Origin: Gordonia polyisoprenivorans NBRC 16320 = JCM 10675
GTDB taxonomy: Bacteria; Actinomycetota; Actinomycetes; Mycobacteriales; Mycobacteriaceae
Length of the DNA: 64,000 nucleotides
Assembly (NCBI RefSeq): GCF_000241325.1
Contig: NZ_BAEI01000075.1
Coordinates: forward strand, 103,058-167,057
Direction of reading: 5' to 3'
Positions within the stretch are counted from its first letter, which is position 1; every line of letters starts with the position of its first letter. A model generated the notes under the pieces. It did not search any database. It was not told where the DNA came from and saw nothing but the letters and a program-made list of their open reading frames with translations. The translations under genes and the position numbers were made by a program. Below, piece by piece: positions 61,699 through 64,000 of the stretch.

Positions 61699-62813
61699 TG
61701 CTCGGACCCACCGACGAATTCCCCATTCATCAACTCCCCCAACCGATCGCATGGCCGGGTAGCTCCGACCGGAACTTCTACGACCGCTCCTATTTCAATG
61801 CGCACGACCGCACGGGCGAGATCTTCCTCATCACCGGCATCGGGTACTACCCGAACCTCGGCGTCAAGGATGCGTTCGTCCTCATCAGTCGCGGCGGCGC
61901 CCACACTGCGGTACACCTGTCCGACGCGATCGACGACGACCGCCTCAATCAGCATGTCGGCAACTATCGTGTCGAGGTCAGCGAACCTCTGCGCTCGCTG
62001 CGTATCGTCCTCGACGAGACCGGCGGCATTTCTGCCGATCTCACCTTCACCGGACTGTTCGACGCGTTGCAGGAAATGCCGCACGTGATGCGCACCGGTC
62101 GGCGGATCACGTTGGACGCCCAGCGTTTCGCACAACTCGGCACGTGGCGTGGACAGCTGGTGATCGACGGTGAGGAGATCACCGTCGATCCGGCGACGTG
62201 GCTCGGGTCGCGTGACCGCTCGTGGGGTATCCGTCCCGTCGGCGAGGCCGAACCCGCGGGACGTCCGGCCGACCCGCCGTTCGAAGGGATGTGGTGGAAC
62301 TACATCCCGATGGCGTTCGACGACTTCGCCCTTGTCCTCATCGTCCAGGAGAACCCCGACGGATTCCGAACCCTCAACGACTGTAGTCGCGTCTGGAAGG
62401 ACGGTCGCGTCGAGCAACTCGGTTGGCCGCGCGTCACCGCCCACTACCGCTCGGGCACAAGGATTCCCACCGGCGCCTCGATCGAGATGACCGACTCCGC
62501 GGGCGGCACGGTCACGCTTGAGGTCAGGTCGTTGCTGGCCACACCGCTCCACGTCGGCGGCGGGTACGGCGGTGACCCCGACTGGACGCACGGCCTGTGG
62601 AAGGGTGAGGGCTTCACCGAGCGGGTGACCTACGATCTGGCCGATCCCGCTGTCGCCGGCCGCATTCCGTTCGGGATGATCGACCACGTCGGCACCGCGA
62701 CCTGCCGCGAAGCCGACGGCACCACCCGAGAGGGCTGGGGCCTGTTCGAGCACGGCGCTCTCGGTCGCCACGACCCGTCCGGCTTCGCCGACTGGCTGTC
62801 GGTGGCGCCGTAG
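61698..62813 (+). CDS. DUF7064-like protein of the phosphotransferase operon
   Basis: 371 residues, beta-rich, no signal peptide. Resembles lipocalin/AttH-like or DUF7064 proteins by its pattern (RNFYDRSYFNAHDRTGEIFL, WWNYIPMAFDDFALVLIVQE, GLWKGEGFTERVTYDLADP). Function unknown. Translational overlap with the phosphotransferase gene indicates that both serve one pathway, possibly binding a lipid substrate. Name of the family is tentative. Confidence 0.75.
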   Translation: MLGPTDEFPIHQLPQPIAWPGSSDRNFYDRSYFNAHDRTGEIFLITGIGYYPNLGVKDAFVLISRGGAHTAVHLSDAIDDDRLNQHVGNYRVEVSEPLRSLRIVLDETGGISADLTFTGLFDALQEMPHVMRTGRRITLDAQRFAQLGTWRGQLVIDGEEITVDPATWLGSRDRSWGIRPVGEAEPAGRPADPPFEGMWWNYIPMAFDDFALVLIVQENPDGFRTLNDCSRVWKDGRVEQLGWPRVTAHYRSGTRIPTGASIEMTDSAGGTVTLEVRSLLATPLHVGGGYGGDPDWTHGLWKGEGFTERVTYDLADPAVAGRIPFGMIDHVGTATCREADGTTREGWGLFEHGALGRHDPSGFADWLSVAP

Positions 62814-62817
62814 CCGG

Positions 62818-62938
62818 CGGTGGTCGAGGCGCCTTTCCTGGTGGTCGAGACGCCTTTTCTTGGTGGTCGAGGTGCGACGAGCGCAAGCGAGGAGCCTCGA
62901 GACCCGTTGCACCACAGCTGGTTCCACCCCACAGCAAA
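62818..62938 (+). repeat. dispersed palindromic repeat, copy D
   Basis: Three tandem units of GGTGGTCGAG about 22 bases apart (62818, 62840, 62862) lead into the core TCGAGG (62867-62872), 22 bases with CGC-AA-GCG, CCTCGA (62895-62900), and then a flank GTTGCACCACAGCTGGTTCCACCCCACAG (read in part) shared with copy B. It directly abuts the 3' end of the second HNH gene. Confidence 0.85.
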
Positions 62939-62946
62939 AGCGACCG

Positions 62947-64000
62947 TCACCGCGGATACGTGACGATCACCTGCCCGGTCCGTCGGATCCGCCACTCCAC
63001 CCGTCGGTCGGTGTAGAGCGTCGGCACCCAGTCGGCGAGGTGTTTGCGTTGGTGATCGGCCCGGCACAGTGGGATCAGGTCGCCGAGCACCGTCCAGCCT
63101 CCGGCTTCGGGGTCGGTGTGGTTGAAGGGTCGCCAGTGGTCGAGGTCGCACAGGTGTGACGGCATCCCGCAGAACGGAAACCGGCACCAGGCATCATTGG
63201 CCAGCACCTCAGCGCGCAATGTCGCGCTGGGTGCATACGTTAATGCCCCAGGTGGTGGCACGGTGTGACCACCGTGTCCGGTCGGATCCGCCGGTGGCGC
63301 CTGCGGCCGGTCGGAGATCTGCGGGATGAGTGGTCCAGCGGCACGGGCGGATTCGGGGTAGTGGATGGTTTTCACTACGTCGGCGAGGGTGGTCGCGTAG
63401 TCGGGGTCGATCGGCCCGTATCCCTGCAACCGGGGCACGAGAATCCCGTCCGGGTCCTTCAACACCGTCAACACAGGTGCGCCGGGCACCACCAGCGCCC
63501 GCCCGAATGCCACGGGCACCTCATCCGGGATCGGCTCGTCCAGGGGGTCGGGGATCTCGGGTTCGGCGACCGGCTCCACCCGATCGAGTTCGGGAGCGTC
63601 GGCATCGGCGGGTTCGGGCAACAGGTCGACCCACGCTGCCGCATCCTCGGCGTCAGCGGGAGTTTCGGCCGACCCATTGCTGTCTGTGCTGCCACCTCGT
63701 TTCGGGCAATCATCTTGTCCGCATTCGCAGTCGAGGTGCGCGCCGGGCACACCGGTGATCTCCCCGAGGGCGATCACCCGCAGTGACCCCACGCGGCGCG
63801 GGTCCTTGCGGCAGGTGCGTTCCTCGATCAGCGCATTGATCTGCGTTGTGAAGAACACCCCATAGTGGGCGGGGACAACCGCATCCAAGGTGGAATGTCC
63901 GGCAGTTTCTGCGGTGATGGTGACGTTTTCCACCAGGTCGGTGATGGTGTCGCGGTCCTCGGAAACAGCGTCGGGGTTCATCGAGATCAGCGCTGCCTCG
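62947..64000 (-). CDS. DUF222 / HNH endonuclease-like protein, second copy, 5' end outside window
   Basis: 351 codons visible; the frame is open to the window edge and the first residues (AALISMNPD) align with residues 178-186 of the copy at 24766. The two proteins are nearly identical from there to the end, differing mainly in the acidic linker. HNH elements are intact: CRFPFC, DLDHWRP, FNH and HQRKH. The hexamer repeat region of the first copy lies before the visible part. The 3' flank carries the same dispersed repeat as copy B, so gene plus flank form a duplicated unit. Confidence 0.9.
   Translation of the reverse strand, partial: EAALISMNPDAVSEDRDTITDLVENVTITAETAGHSTLDAVVPAHYGVFFTTQINALIEERTCRKDPRRVGSLRVIALGEITGVPGAHLDCECGQDDCPKRGGSTDSNGSAETPADAEDAAAWVDLLPEPADADAPELDRVEPVAEPEIPDPLDEPIPDEVPVAFGRALVVPGAPVLTVLKDPDGILVPRLQGYGPIDPDYATTLADVVKTIHYPESARAAGPLIPQISDRPQAPPADPTGHGGHTVPPPGALTYAPSATLRAEVLANDAWCRFPFCGMPSHLCDLDHWRPFNHTDPEAGGWTVLGDLIPLCRADHQRKHLADWVPTLYTDRRVEWRIRRTGQVIVTYPR

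Noticed and set aside
1..64000. CRISPR array or riboswitch
   Set aside because: No regularly spaced direct repeats with unique spacers and no leader-like conserved aptamer recognised ahead of any gene.

Overview
The window is high-GC DNA from a mycolic-acid actinomycete of the order Mycobacteriales. Gordonia or a close relative is my best guess at genus, made from gene content only. The support is a complete yrbEAB-mceABCDEF import operon, an MmpS-type protein, an antigen-85-like esterase, a TadA plus TadA-associated protein pair, the HisC2/Pat-type aminotransferase and many GTG starts. Coding density is high. There is no CRISPR array, no rRNA, no recognisable transposase or integrase, and no obvious prophage.

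Layout. 1-9522: 3' end of the respiratory complex I operon (nuoG partial, then nuoH to nuoN, mostly with overlapping stops and starts). 9524-17464: mixed housekeeping and envelope genes: a DUF4234 membrane protein, tRNA-Ser(CGA), two small stress-type proteins (CsbD and a 20-residue-repeat protein), tadA with its partner divergent from tyrA, a glycolipid-binding-fold protein, an MmpS-type protein, a CPA1 antiporter and aquaporin Z. 17659-24405: tRNA-Arg(ACG), tRNA-Ser(GCT), aromatic aminotransferase pat, an antigen-85-like esterase, a thioesterase, an unrecognised 413-aa protein, an acyltransferase and a CorA-type channel. 24406-26468: a DUF222/HNH endonuclease-like gene bracketed by inverted copies of a dispersed palindromic repeat. 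26488-36949: sulfotransferase plus DUF1214 protein, NDH-2, a TetR regulator with a secreted flavoenzyme, a receiver/thioredoxin-reductase-like fusion, a PhaC-like hydrolase and a GntR/FCD regulator. 37140-47458: mce lipid-import operon on the minus strand with a Mas protein and a DUF2236 protein at its end. 47573-64000: secreted protein, ribokinase, flavin oxidase, DJ-1/PfpI protein, a 1174-aa patatin/DUF3376 membrane protein, an XRE regulator opposite a SnoaL-like gene, dialkylglycine decarboxylase, an FMN/F420 flavoprotein, an OPT transporter, a TetR-controlled phosphotransferase operon, and a second DUF222/HNH gene cut by the window edge.

How they work together. Complex I and NDH-2 are alternative NADH entry points to the quinone pool. 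TyrA and Pat are successive enzymes of tyrosine synthesis. The mce operon encodes two permeases and six MCE proteins expected to move lipids across the mycolate envelope. Several divergent gene pairs have clear palindromes between them that I read as operators: 33234-33256, 47514-47535, 55355-55379 and 60492-60508.

The most unusual signal is the dispersed repeat. Five copies share outer arms TCGAGG and CCTCGA 20-23 bases apart, but each carries a different internal palindrome, as if a hairpin is conserved while its sequence is not. Three of the five copies flank DUF222/HNH genes.
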